DNA of 26,084 nt from JBEAOO01 sp041164825 (GTDB lineage: Bacteria; Pseudomonadota; Gammaproteobacteria; Burkholderiales; Burkholderiaceae_C). The DNA lies in the NCBI GenBank assembly GCA_041164825.1, contig JBEAOO010000295.1, positions 1 through 26,084 of the forward strand. The letters run 5' to 3'. Position 1 is the first letter of the stretch. Each line of letters begins with the position of its first letter. Of the stretch, positions 1-6,706 are shown piece by piece. The notes under the pieces are model-generated. The model was given only the letters and a program-made list of their open reading frames with translations. It was not told the DNA's origin and made no database searches. A program made the translations under genes and the position numbers.

Positions 1-518
1 CCCACGCCCACATTGCCGGTGGCCACGCCGCGCACACGGCCTTGCTCGTCGTACAGCACCTCGGCGGCCGTGAAGCCGGGGAAGATCTCCACGCCCAGCG
101 CCTCGGCCTGCTCGCCCAGCCACTTGGTGACCGCGCCCAGGCTGATGACGTAATTGCCTTCGTTGTGGAAACAGTCGGGCACCAGCGCATCGGGCGTTTT
201 GTGCTGGCCGGTCTCGGTGAGGATCAGCACCTCATCACGCGTGACGGGCTGGCTCAAGGGCGCGCCGCGCTCCTTCCAGTCGGGGAAGAGTTCGGTGATG
301 GCGATCGGGTCCATCACCGCGCCGCTCAGAATGTGGGCGCCGGGCTCGGAGCCTTTTTCCAGCACCACCACGCCCAGCTCGGCGCCTTTTTCAGCGGCCA
401 GTTGCTTCAGCCGGATGGCGGTGGCCAGGCCGGCCGGGCCGCCGCCCACCACCACCACGTCGTAGTCCATGGATTCGCGCGGGCCGTATTGGGTCAGCAG
501 GTCGGCGGCAGTGGTCAT
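1..518 (-). CDS. Electron transfer flavoprotein-ubiquinone oxidoreductase (N-terminal part, cut by window edge)
   Basis: The minus-strand reading frame starts with ATG at 518 and runs off the left edge, so only the first 172 residues are visible. It opens MTTAADLLTQYGPRESMDYD and continues into a beta-alpha-beta FAD-binding motif (VVVVGGGPAGLA, about residues 19-30), then EKGSEPGAHILSGAVMDP, the highly recognisable FAD-site sequence of ETF-QO (ETF dehydrogenase). The family is an inner-membrane FAD/4Fe-4S enzyme that passes electrons from reduced ETF, produced by acyl-CoA and related dehydrogenases, to ubiquinone. The 4Fe-4S and quinone regions lie outside the window. A good Shine-Dalgarno (AAGAAGGA) precedes the ATG. 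The gene is divergent from the H-NOX gene, and the upstream region carries a 24-bp palindrome that could be an operator. Confidence 0.93.
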   Translation of the reverse strand, partial: MTTAADLLTQYGPRESMDYDVVVVGGGPAGLATAIRLKQLAAEKGAELGVVVLEKGSEPGAHILSGAVMDPIAITELFPDWKERGAPLSQPVTRDEVLILTETGQHKTPDALVPDCFHNEGNYVISLGAVTKWLGEQAEALGVEIFPGFTAAEVLYDEQGRVRGVATGNVGV

Positions 519-590
519 CGGAAATCGTCCTTCTTTTTTGGGGGGTGCAACCGGTTCAAAACCGGCGGCATTGTCTCTGAGTGTGGGCCG

Positions 591-619
591 ATTCTACGGT
601 CTGATGCTGAAAAATAGAA
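591..619 (-). promoter_or_regulatory. Candidate promoter of the ETF-QO gene
   Basis: Read on the minus strand there is a TAGAAT hexamer (591-596), five of six matches to the sigma70 -10 consensus, about 73 bp upstream of the ETF-QO start. The -35 position at 17-bp spacing (614-619) has no good consensus and falls inside the 24-bp palindrome. This placement is inferred from sequence alone. Confidence 0.35.
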
Positions 620-634
620 CGATCGTGCTATTTT
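611..634. promoter_or_regulatory. Near-perfect 24-bp palindrome, probable operator
   Basis: The arms AAAATAG (611-617) and CTATTTT (628-634) flank a central ACGATCGT (619-626). Only the symmetric pair 618/627 fails to match, so 22 of 24 positions are symmetric. The AT-rich outer arms and GATCG core stand out from the GC-rich surroundings. Length and symmetry resemble operators of TetR-type dimeric repressors, several of which control fatty-acid or acyl-CoA catabolism genes. It overlaps the inferred -35 of the ETF-QO promoter. The cognate regulator is not in the window. Confidence 0.6.
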
Positions 635-711
635 GGTTGTCGGGCGATCGCGGCGCTTTGTGGTCTGCGAGGGCCTGAACTAAGGGGGCGCTGCCTCGCT
701 TTTGTGCGCTT

Positions 712-730
712 GCCAGCTGTCACAACTGGC
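712..730. promoter_or_regulatory. 19-bp imperfect palindrome upstream of the H-NOX gene
   Basis: Arms GCCAG (712-716) and CTGGC (726-730) enclose TGT-C-ACA (718-724), with one mismatched pair (717/725). The centre is about 59 bp upstream of the H-NOX ATG, where an activator or repressor could act on that promoter. It does not match the FNR/Dnr, NsrR or NorR consensus sites that would be expected for NO control. Confidence 0.35.
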
Positions 731-779
731 TAACATCTTCATGACGTGCGTGGCCCGTGACCGCGCTGGGAGAATTTCA

Positions 780-1328
780 ATGCTCGGCATGGTGTTCACA
801 GAATTGGTTGAAATGGTGGAGGAGACTTTCTCCCCGGAGATCGCCGATGCCGTGCTCAGCGACGTGGCCCCGGCCAATGGCGGCGCTTACACCTCCGTCG
901 GCTACTACGACCACAACGAACTGGTGGCCATCGTGGTGGCGCTGTCTCAACGCACGGGGGTGCCCGTGCCCGAGTTGGTGCGTGCTTTTGGCAAGCACAT
1001 GCTCGGGCGTTTCACGGTGTTGTTTCCTCAGATGTTTGAGCGCCACGCGCATTTTTTTGACTTCATCGCATCCATTGATGGGCAGATTCATGTGGAGGTG
1101 CGCAAGCTGTACTCCAACGCCCGGCTGCCCCGCTTTGAGGTCTTGTCGCGCAGCGACGATCAGCTGCGGCTGCTTTATCAGTCTTCGCGCGACATGCAGC
1201 CGCTGGCCCTGGGCCTGATGGAAGGCGCTGCTGCGCACTACGGCTTCCCCTGCCGCATTGATGCCGAAGTCGCGGACGAGGCCGCCGGCCAGAGCGGCAC
1301 GGTGTTTCACATCCAGCGTTTGGTGTGA
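780..1328 (+). CDS. Stand-alone H-NOX (heme NO-binding) sensor protein
   Basis: This 182-residue protein covers a complete H-NOX (HNOB) domain, which binds a b-type heme and senses nitric oxide in the cytoplasm. The proximal heme ligand is His104 in SIDGQIHVEVRKLY, and the heme-propionate-binding Y-x-S-x-R motif is intact as Y133-Q-S135-S-R137 (LYQSSRD). The length is typical for bacterial stand-alone H-NOX. The start is ATG at 780, preceded by GGGAG at 7-8 nt. An in-frame TTG at 702 would add 26 residues that do not resemble the family. The stop codon overlaps the next start (TGATG at 1326-1330), so H-NOX is translationally coupled to the GGDEF/EAL protein, its expected partner. In characterised pairs the NO-bound H-NOX changes the partner's diguanylate cyclase or phosphodiesterase activity. 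Confidence 0.94.
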   Translation: MLGMVFTELVEMVEETFSPEIADAVLSDVAPANGGAYTSVGYYDHNELVAIVVALSQRTGVPVPELVRAFGKHMLGRFTVLFPQMFERHAHFFDFIASIDGQIHVEVRKLYSNARLPRFEVLSRSDDQLRLLYQSSRDMQPLALGLMEGAAAHYGFPCRIDAEVADEAAGQSGTVFHIQRLV

Positions 1329-3511
1329 TGACCGACAGCCAACCCACCGAGTTGCCCAAGTCGCCACTCAGCGAGGCGGAGCAGTTGCTGGTGCGCCGAC
1401 TGGAGCGCGAACGTGGCGCGCGCAAAGCGGCCGAGGGCCTGCTCAACAACAAAAGCCGCGAGCTGTTTGCCGCACCGCAACTGGCGCGTGAATCAGAGCA
1501 CCGCTTGCAAATGGCCTTGTGGGCCAGCGGCGAGGGCATCTGGGACTGGAGCGCCGAGACCGAACGGTTTGACGTGCACGGCTTGATCGTCAACGGGCGC
1601 GAAGTCAGTTGGCCACAAACCGAAGGCAGCAGCAGTGGCTTTTTGGGCCTGGTGCACCCCGACGACCGCGACGCGATGATGCTGGCCTGGCGGCTGCATC
1701 TGGCCGGCGCGCGCGACGACGTCGACATGGCCTACCGGCTCACCTTCGGCACCGACGAGCGCTGGATCCGCGTGCGCGGCCGGGCGCTGGAGCGCGATGC
1801 CTCGGGCCGCCCCCAGCGCGTGGCCGGCACCATCAAAGACATCACCGCGCAGCGCGAGTCCGAACAATCACTGAACCTGCTGGCCAACGCTTTTGCCAGC
1901 ACCCACGACGCGCTGCTGGTGGTGGACGACCAGTGGTGCGTGATTGCCACCAACCGCAGCTTCACGGCGCTCACCGGGCTCGATGCACAGACCGTGCGCG
2001 CTGCGCCGCTCAGCCGCTTTGTGGTGCTGCCTGCCGCCGCTGGCCAGGGCAGCGGCTGGCGCGGCGAATCGCGCCTCGAAGGCAAGGACCGACAAGTGCC
2101 GGTCGAGGCCTCCGTCACCTTTGTGGCCGGCCAAGCCGGGCAAAGTGCTTGCTACATCGTCGCCCTGCACGACATCAGCGAACGGCTGCAGGCCGAGTCG
2201 CGGCTGGCACGCCAGGCCCTGCAAGACAGCCTCACTGAGCTGCCCAACCGCGCGGCGCTGGAGCAGCACATGGCGCGGCGCCTCACCCACGGCGCGGGCG
2301 ACTCCTTCGGCCTTTTGTTCATGGACCTCGATGGTTTCAAATCCATCAACGATTCTTATGGCCACGGCGAAGGCGACACCGTGTTGCGCGAGGTGGCCGC
2401 GCGGCTGACCCGTGCGCTGCCCGAGGCCTTCATCGGCCGCTGGGGCGGCGATGAGTTTGTGCTGGTGCTGGCCCCGGGCAGCGGCGATTTTGAAGTGCGC
2501 AACGCGGCGCAGATGTTGTTGGCGGCCATGGCCACGCCCATGCGTTTGGGCTACGCCAACGACATGCTGATCAGCCCCAGCATTGGCGCTGTGCTCTACC
2601 CGCACGATGGCTTGGACGTGGCCACCCTGCTGCGCAAGGCCGATGCCGCCATGTACCAAGCCAAGGAGCAGGGCAAAAATTGCCTGCGCCTCTACGATCC
2701 GGCGATTGAAGAGGGGGCAATGCGCAAGGTGCGGCTGCAAAGCCTGCTGCGCATCGATGCCGAGCGCAGTGGCTTCACCTTTGTGGCGCAACCCAAGGTG
2801 GATGCCAACCAGCAGCCCACCGGGGCCGAGTTGCTGGTGCGCTGGAACACGCAAGACTTTGGCTCGGTGTCGCCGGTCGAGTTCATCCCGATGGCCGAAC
2901 AAAGCGGCGCCATCGAACTGCTGGGCCGCCAGGCATTGCACTCGGCGGCGCGCTTGGCCGCCGAGCTGAACAAGCTGGGCCGCCCGCTGCCCGTGGCCGT
3001 CAACCTCTCGCCCAAGCAACTGCTCAACCCGTCGTTCGAGCGACTGGCGCTGCATGCCTGCCGCCGCCACGGCGTGGCGCCCAGCAGCCTGGAGTTGGAG
3101 CTGACCGAATCGGCGCTGACCGATGCGGCCGTCTACCCCTTGCTCCACCGCCTGCGCAAGCAGGGCTTTGGCCTGGCGCTCGACGACTTTGGCACCGGCT
3201 ACTCCTCGCTCGCGCACCTGCTGAACCTGCCGTTCCAGAAGGTGAAGATCGACCGCGCGTTTGTGAAAGAGGCGCTGTCCAACCCGCGGGCGCTGGTGGT
3301 CATCCGCGGCACGCTCGACATCTGCCGCGGGCTGGGCATGACCACGGTGGCCGAGGGGGTGGAAACCGTGGAGCAGTTTGAGCTGTTGCGCGGCCTCGGT
3401 GTGGAAGAGTTTCAGGGCTATTTGTTTGCCCGTCCGATGCCACAAGACGACTGGCTGCGCCAGCTCGGTGCGGCGATACCGCCCGTGCTCGAGTCCCCCG
3501 CGACGCGCTGA
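1328..3511 (+). CDS. H-NOX-associated PAS-PAS-GGDEF-EAL cyclic-di-GMP synthase/phosphodiesterase
   Basis: The predicted protein has 727 residues and no membrane segment. A charged, probably coiled-coil stretch (about 17-60, VRRLERERGARKAAEGLL) comes first, similar to the leader of other H-NOX partner proteins. Two PAS/PAC-like domains follow (about 60-180 and 183-290), then a GGDEF domain (about 298-460) with intact GRWGGDEF, and an EAL domain (about 470-715). The EAL signature reads ELL (GAELLVRW), but the other metal and catalytic motifs are present: NLSPKQL, ELTES, LDDFGTGYSS, KIDRAFV, AEGVET and QGYLFARP. The RxxD inhibitory site usually found just before GGDEF is missing (LPEA instead). 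Both activities are therefore plausible. The ATG at 1328 overlaps the H-NOX stop; a GTG three bases earlier is an alternative. Inferred role: NO-dependent control of c-di-GMP and of attachment or biofilm formation. Confidence 0.92.
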   Translation: MTDSQPTELPKSPLSEAEQLLVRRLERERGARKAAEGLLNNKSRELFAAPQLARESEHRLQMALWASGEGIWDWSAETERFDVHGLIVNGREVSWPQTEGSSSGFLGLVHPDDRDAMMLAWRLHLAGARDDVDMAYRLTFGTDERWIRVRGRALERDASGRPQRVAGTIKDITAQRESEQSLNLLANAFASTHDALLVVDDQWCVIATNRSFTALTGLDAQTVRAAPLSRFVVLPAAAGQGSGWRGESRLEGKDRQVPVEASVTFVAGQAGQSACYIVALHDISERLQAESRLARQALQDSLTELPNRAALEQHMARRLTHGAGDSFGLLFMDLDGFKSINDSYGHGEGDTVLREVAARLTRALPEAFIGRWGGDEFVLVLAPGSGDFEVRNAAQMLLAAMATPMRLGYANDMLISPSIGAVLYPHDGLDVATLLRKADAAMYQAKEQGKNCLRLYDPAIEEGAMRKVRLQSLLRIDAERSGFTFVAQPKVDANQQPTGAELLVRWNTQDFGSVSPVEFIPMAEQSGAIELLGRQALHSAARLAAELNKLGRPLPVAVNLSPKQLLNPSFERLALHACRRHGVAPSSLELELTESALTDAAVYPLLHRLRKQGFGLALDDFGTGYSSLAHLLNLPFQKVKIDRAFVKEALSNPRALVVIRGTLDICRGLGMTTVAEGVETVEQFELLRGLGVEEFQGYLFARPMPQDDWLRQLGAAIPPVLESPATR

Positions 3512-3630
3512 GCGCGGCGCTGCCGTCCGGCTTTGCGCCGTGGCCGCATGGGCGCGTGCTATCGTCAGATGCAGTGTTTCAGTGTCTGTGTTCCACCTTC
3601 CTTTTTTGAGCGGCCCCGGGCCTTTGCATC

Positions 3631-4413
3631 ATGAGCTACCAGATTGATCTGTCGGGCCGTGTGGCCCTGGTGACCGGCGCCTCCAGTGGCTTGGGCGCGC
3701 AGTTCGCGCGCACCTTGGCGAGCGCGGGTGCGGCCGTGGTGTTGGCCGGCCGACGGCTCGACAACCTCAAAACCCTGCGCGCTGAAATCGAAGGCGCAGG
3801 CGGCGATGCCCACGTGGTCGAGCTCGATGTGACCGACCTCACCAGCATCCGCGCGGCCGTGGCCCATGCCGAGACCGAGATGGGCGCGATCGATATTCTG
3901 GTCAACAACTCCGGCGTCAGCACCACGCAAAAGCTGGTCGACGTGACGCCCGACGACTACGACCTGGTGATGGACATCAACCTGCGCGGTGCGTTTTTTG
4001 TGGCGCAAGAGGTGGGCAAGCGCATGCTGGCGCGTGCCCGCGGCGCGGCACCCGGCACCTTCATCGGCGGGCGCATCGTCAACATCGCGTCCACCGGCGG
4101 CTTGCGCGTGCTGCCGCAAATTGGCGTTTATTGCATGAGCAAGGCGGCGGTCATCCACATGACCCGCGCGATGGCGCTGGAGTGGGGCAAACACGGCATC
4201 AATGTGAACGCCATCTGCCCCGGCTACATCGACACCGAGATCAACCACGCCCACCTGGATACCGAAGCGGGCCAGAAGCTCGTCAACAGCCTGCCGCGCA
4301 AGCGCGTGGGCCAAGCCCAAGACCTCGACACCACGCTGATGATGTTGTGCGCCAACGAGAGCCACTTCATCAACGGCGCCATCATTCAGGCCGATGATGG
4401 TTTCTCGGTTTGA
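3631..4413 (+). CDS. SDR-family NAD(P)-dependent oxidoreductase
   Basis: This 260-residue classical short-chain dehydrogenase/reductase has all the signature motifs: TGASSGLG cofactor-binding loop (15-22), NNSG (92-95), Asn117, catalytic Ser154 in NIAST, and Tyr167-x3-Lys171 in VYCMSK. Two Arg residues after the second beta strand (AGRR, 41-42) favour NADPH over NADH. The family reduces or oxidises carbonyl/hydroxyl groups on substrates such as 3-oxoacyl thioesters; the sequence does not fix the substrate. It lies 119 bp downstream of the c-di-GMP gene, so it probably has its own promoter, and 23 bp upstream of yceH. A thioesterase two genes downstream makes an acyl-CoA substrate plausible, but that is inference. 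Confidence 0.9.
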   Translation: MSYQIDLSGRVALVTGASSGLGAQFARTLASAGAAVVLAGRRLDNLKTLRAEIEGAGGDAHVVELDVTDLTSIRAAVAHAETEMGAIDILVNNSGVSTTQKLVDVTPDDYDLVMDINLRGAFFVAQEVGKRMLARARGAAPGTFIGGRIVNIASTGGLRVLPQIGVYCMSKAAVIHMTRAMALEWGKHGINVNAICPGYIDTEINHAHLDTEAGQKLVNSLPRKRVGQAQDLDTTLMMLCANESHFINGAIIQADDGFSV

Positions 4414-4436
4414 CTTGTTGATCGAGGCCTGACTGC

Positions 4437-5126
4437 ATGAGTTTGCGAGCCCTGTCCCTGCTGGAGTCGCGCGTGTTGGCCGTGTTGGTTGAAAAAGCCC
4501 ACACCGTGCCCGACAGCTACCCCTTGTCACTCAACGCCCTGCTGGCCGGTTGCAATCAAAAAACCGCCCGCGACCCGGTGCTCAACGTCACCGAGGCCGA
4601 GGTGATGCACGCGGCCGATGCGCTGAAACTGCTCAACCTGGTGATGGAGAGCAGCGGCTCGCGCGTGACCCGCTACGAGCACAACATGGGCCGCGTGATG
4701 GCGCTGCCCTCGCAATCGGTGGCGCTGCTGGCCACGCTGATGCTGCGCGGCCCGCTGACCAGTGCCGAGTTGCGCGCCAACAGCGAACGCCTGCACCGCT
4801 TTGCCGATGTGTCGAGCGTTGATGCCTTTCTCGATGAGTTGGCCGATCGCTCAGAAGAAAAGGGCGGTCCGCTGGTGCAAAAGCTGCCGCGTGCGCCCGG
4901 CGCCCGCGAGCACCGCTGGGCGCAGTTGGTGGGCGGCCCGATCGACGCATCAGCCTTCGGCCCGGCCTCGGCCAGCAGCAGTGGCGGCGGCAGCGGCGAT
5001 GACCTGATCGCGCTGGGTGAACTGGCCGCCGTCAAGACCCAGCAAGATCGCCTGCAGCGCGAGGTCGATGCCTTGCGCGCGCTGGTCGACAAGCTCTACA
5101 CCGAACTCGGCGTCAGCCGCGATTGA
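4437..5126 (+). CDS. yceH: YceH-family (DUF480/UPF0502) winged-helix protein
   Basis: The 229-residue protein begins with the typical YceH N-terminus (LSLLESRVLAVLVEKAHTVPDSYPLSLN) and contains NQKTARDPVLNVTEAEV and YEHNMGRVM, all strongly conserved in the family. Known structures show two winged-helix domains, but the molecular function is not established; nucleic-acid or protein binding is assumed. A Ser/Gly-rich linker (about 178-190) is followed by a short C-terminal helix rich in charged residues (AAVKTQQDRLQREVDALRAL), probably a coiled coil. It starts 23 bp after the SDR stop and ends 25 bp before the thioesterase start, so the three genes may be co-transcribed. Confidence 0.9.
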   Translation: MSLRALSLLESRVLAVLVEKAHTVPDSYPLSLNALLAGCNQKTARDPVLNVTEAEVMHAADALKLLNLVMESSGSRVTRYEHNMGRVMALPSQSVALLATLMLRGPLTSAELRANSERLHRFADVSSVDAFLDELADRSEEKGGPLVQKLPRAPGAREHRWAQLVGGPIDASAFGPASASSSGGGSGDDLIALGELAAVKTQQDRLQREVDALRALVDKLYTELGVSRD

Positions 5127-5151
5127 CTCTCCCTCGTTGACCCATCCGCCC

Positions 5152-5574
5152 ATGCGCCTCGAACTGCCCGACCACAAGGTCTACACCCACGAGATGATCA
5201 TCCCCATCCGCTGGGGCGACATGGACGCCATGGGCCACGTCAACAACACCATCTACTTCCGCTATTTCGAAACCCTGCGTGTGGAATGGCTGGCCGTGCG
5301 CAACGCCGCACCCAACCCGCAAGGCGTGGGCCCGGTGATCGTCAACGCCTTCTGCAACTTCATCAAGCAGCTCGAATTTCCGGGCGATGTGCTGGCCAAG
5401 CACTTCGTGGCCAACCCCGGTCGAAGCAGTTTTGACACCTACATGACGCTCGAGCGCGTGGACCAGCCGGGCGTGATCTGCGCCACCGGCGGCGCCAAGG
5501 TGGTGTGGGTGGATGTCAAGCAGCAGAAGTCGGTGCCTCTGCCGGCGTGGTTGCGGACGGAACTCGGCGGCTGA
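5152..5574 (+). CDS. Acyl-CoA thioesterase, 4HBT hotdog family
   Basis: The protein has 140 residues when started at ATG 5152. It has the hotdog-fold 4-hydroxybenzoyl-CoA thioesterase signature WGDMDAMGHVNNTIYFRYFE (21-40), where Asp25 sits at the usual catalytic position. The family (YbgC/FcbC-like) hydrolyses acyl-CoA thioesters in the cytoplasm; chain-length preference cannot be read from the sequence. The frame is open well upstream, but that part overlaps yceH and is not hotdog-like. The ATG used here lies 25 bp after yceH and gives the normal family length. Confidence 0.9.
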   Translation: MRLELPDHKVYTHEMIIPIRWGDMDAMGHVNNTIYFRYFETLRVEWLAVRNAAPNPQGVGPVIVNAFCNFIKQLEFPGDVLAKHFVANPGRSSFDTYMTLERVDQPGVICATGGAKVVWVDVKQQKSVPLPAWLRTELGG

Positions 5575-5964
5575 TCAGGCGTTTCGTTTCGGGGTATTCG
5601 AGGCTCAATTGCTGCCTTGTCGCCGTCGACCTGGGGTTGAGTTCCGTTTGAAGGCTTCCCGCCCGGCGATCCGCGCGTGGGCGGCGATGGGCCGGGCCAA
5701 TGTGCTCCGTGTCCCCCGGGCCCGCTGACGCGGTCCCTCCTCCTTTACCTCCGCAAATTGCCCCAGCCCATCACCGCCCTGCAACCACCGTGGCTTGCGT
5801 GCAGGGGGCATGCCACCACCGTTTCAGGGAGCGCTGTGCCGCATTCGCTTTGCGCAGGTCAAGGGGGAGCCGGCCGAAGGCTGGCGGAGGACACGGAGCA
5901 AAGCGAATGCGGCACAGCGCTCCGGGCACCTGCCTGGCGATGAGGTTCGCCGCGGTGCCCGCAC
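5575..5964. other. Gene-free intergenic stretch between convergent genes
   Basis: This 390-bp gap lies between the thioesterase (plus) and the PAS-LuxR regulator (minus). Short open frames here have no recognisable protein family, no convincing ribosome-binding site and overlap the repeat. The only clear structure is the long inverted repeat at 5828-5923, plus a small direct repeat (ACCACCGT) around 5785-5822. No canonical T-tract terminator was seen for either gene, so the inverted repeat may also end transcription. Confidence 0.6.
5828..5923. repeat. Long perfect inverted repeat (2 x 26 bp) with internal hairpin
   Basis: The left arm (5828-5853, starting GGAGCGCTGTGCC) and right arm (5898-5923, ending GGCACAGCGCTCC) are exact reverse complements over 26 bp and are separated by 44 bp. 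The spacer holds a second hairpin: GCCGGCC (5869-5875), loop GAA, GGCTGGC (5879-5885), with one G-T pair when read as plus-strand RNA. It sits between convergent genes. The form resembles a REP/REPIN-like or MITE-like element or a large RNA stem-loop. No T-run follows it. Confidence 0.75.
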
Positions 5965-6525
5965 TCAACGCGACAACAGCTTGTTCACCAACTCCGGTGT
6001 GGTGGCGGCTTGGTGCTTCTTCATCAAGCGCGCGCGGTACACATCCACCGTGCGCGGGCTGATGCCGAGCTTTTTGCCGATCAGTTTGCTGGTCAGGCCG
6101 TCGATCAGCAGCGCGGCGATCTCGCGTTCGCGCGGCGTCAGCTCGGCGCCCACGCGGCGGCGGTTCGACAGGTCTTCGAAGCTCCAGATGCCGGCGGCGT
6201 GCGGCTGACCCGGGTCGAGCGCGCGGCCCAGCACATGGCACCAAAACAGCTCGCCGGCCTGCGGCCCACCCACGCGTTTCATCACCCGCTCGTCGGCATA
6301 CCAGCCTTGTGCATCGAGGCTGGCCACGATGCGCTCGCCGGTGCGCTCGAACTCGCCCGCGCTGGGGTACAGCACCTCAAAACTCGCGCCCATCAACACA
6401 TCGCGCGTGGCGCCAAACATGGCCAGCACCTGGCGGTTGCAGTCCAGCATCTGGCGGTCGCGCGAGAGCACGAGGCCGATGGGGGCCATGTCGAAGGCGG
6501 TGCGGTAGTCGAGGGCGAAGGTCAT
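5965..6525 (-). CDS. PAS-LuxR family transcriptional regulator, divergent from scoAB
   Basis: The 186-residue protein starts with ATG at 6525 (MTFALDYRTAFDMAPIGLVL). Residues about 5-115 form a PAS domain (APIGLVLSRDRQMLDCNRQV), and residues about 125-186 form a LuxR/NarL helix-turn-helix (ELTPREREIAALLIDGLTSK, then LGISPRTVDVYRARLMKKH). There is no phospho-receiver domain, so it probably responds to a ligand or cofactor in the PAS pocket. A TTG at 6576 would add 17 residues, but neither start has a strong ribosome-binding site; the PAS alignment supports the ATG. It is divergent from scoA with 181 bp between, which contains three TACGTA boxes, so it is the likely regulator of the scoAB operon and perhaps of itself. 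Confidence 0.88.
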   Translation of the reverse strand: MTFALDYRTAFDMAPIGLVLSRDRQMLDCNRQVLAMFGATRDVLMGASFEVLYPSAGEFERTGERIVASLDAQGWYADERVMKRVGGPQAGELFWCHVLGRALDPGQPHAAGIWSFEDLSNRRRVGAELTPREREIAALLIDGLTSKLIGKKLGISPRTVDVYRARLMKKHQAATTPELVNKLLSR

Positions 6526-6631
6526 GGAGCGGTGGTGGGCCTGGTGGCCGGCAAACTGACGTGCCAATCGTGCCAATTGGCGGGCAAAGCCACTGGCGGG
6601 GAGGGTCCGCCCCAGTGCGTGTAGTCAATTT

Positions 6632-6660
6632 TACGTAATGCCTACGTAATGCCTTACGTA
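6632..6660. promoter_or_regulatory. Three phased TACGTA boxes (probable operator of the PAS-LuxR regulator)
   Basis: TACGTA occurs at 6632-6637, 6643-6648 and 6655-6660, at steps of 11 and 12 bp, so the boxes lie on nearly the same helix face. The first two sit in a direct repeat TACGTAATGCC. They are 47-75 bp upstream of the scoA start and about 107 bp upstream of the regulator start, a normal place for an activator site. Assignment to the adjacent LuxR-type protein is inference. Confidence 0.6.
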
Positions 6661-6706
6661 GTACGCTTCTCCTCATCGATTCTTCTTCATTGGATGGAGC
6701 AAGCGC

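Noticed and set aside
1868..3445. 525-codon minus-strand open frame opposite the GGDEF/EAL gene
   Set aside because: Gln/His-rich shadow with no family match by eye; the sense strand carries intact GGDEF and EAL motifs.
5795..6208. 137-codon plus-strand open frame across the inverted repeat
   Set aside because: It runs through the repeat and into the antisense of the PAS-LuxR gene; no domain or ribosome-binding site.
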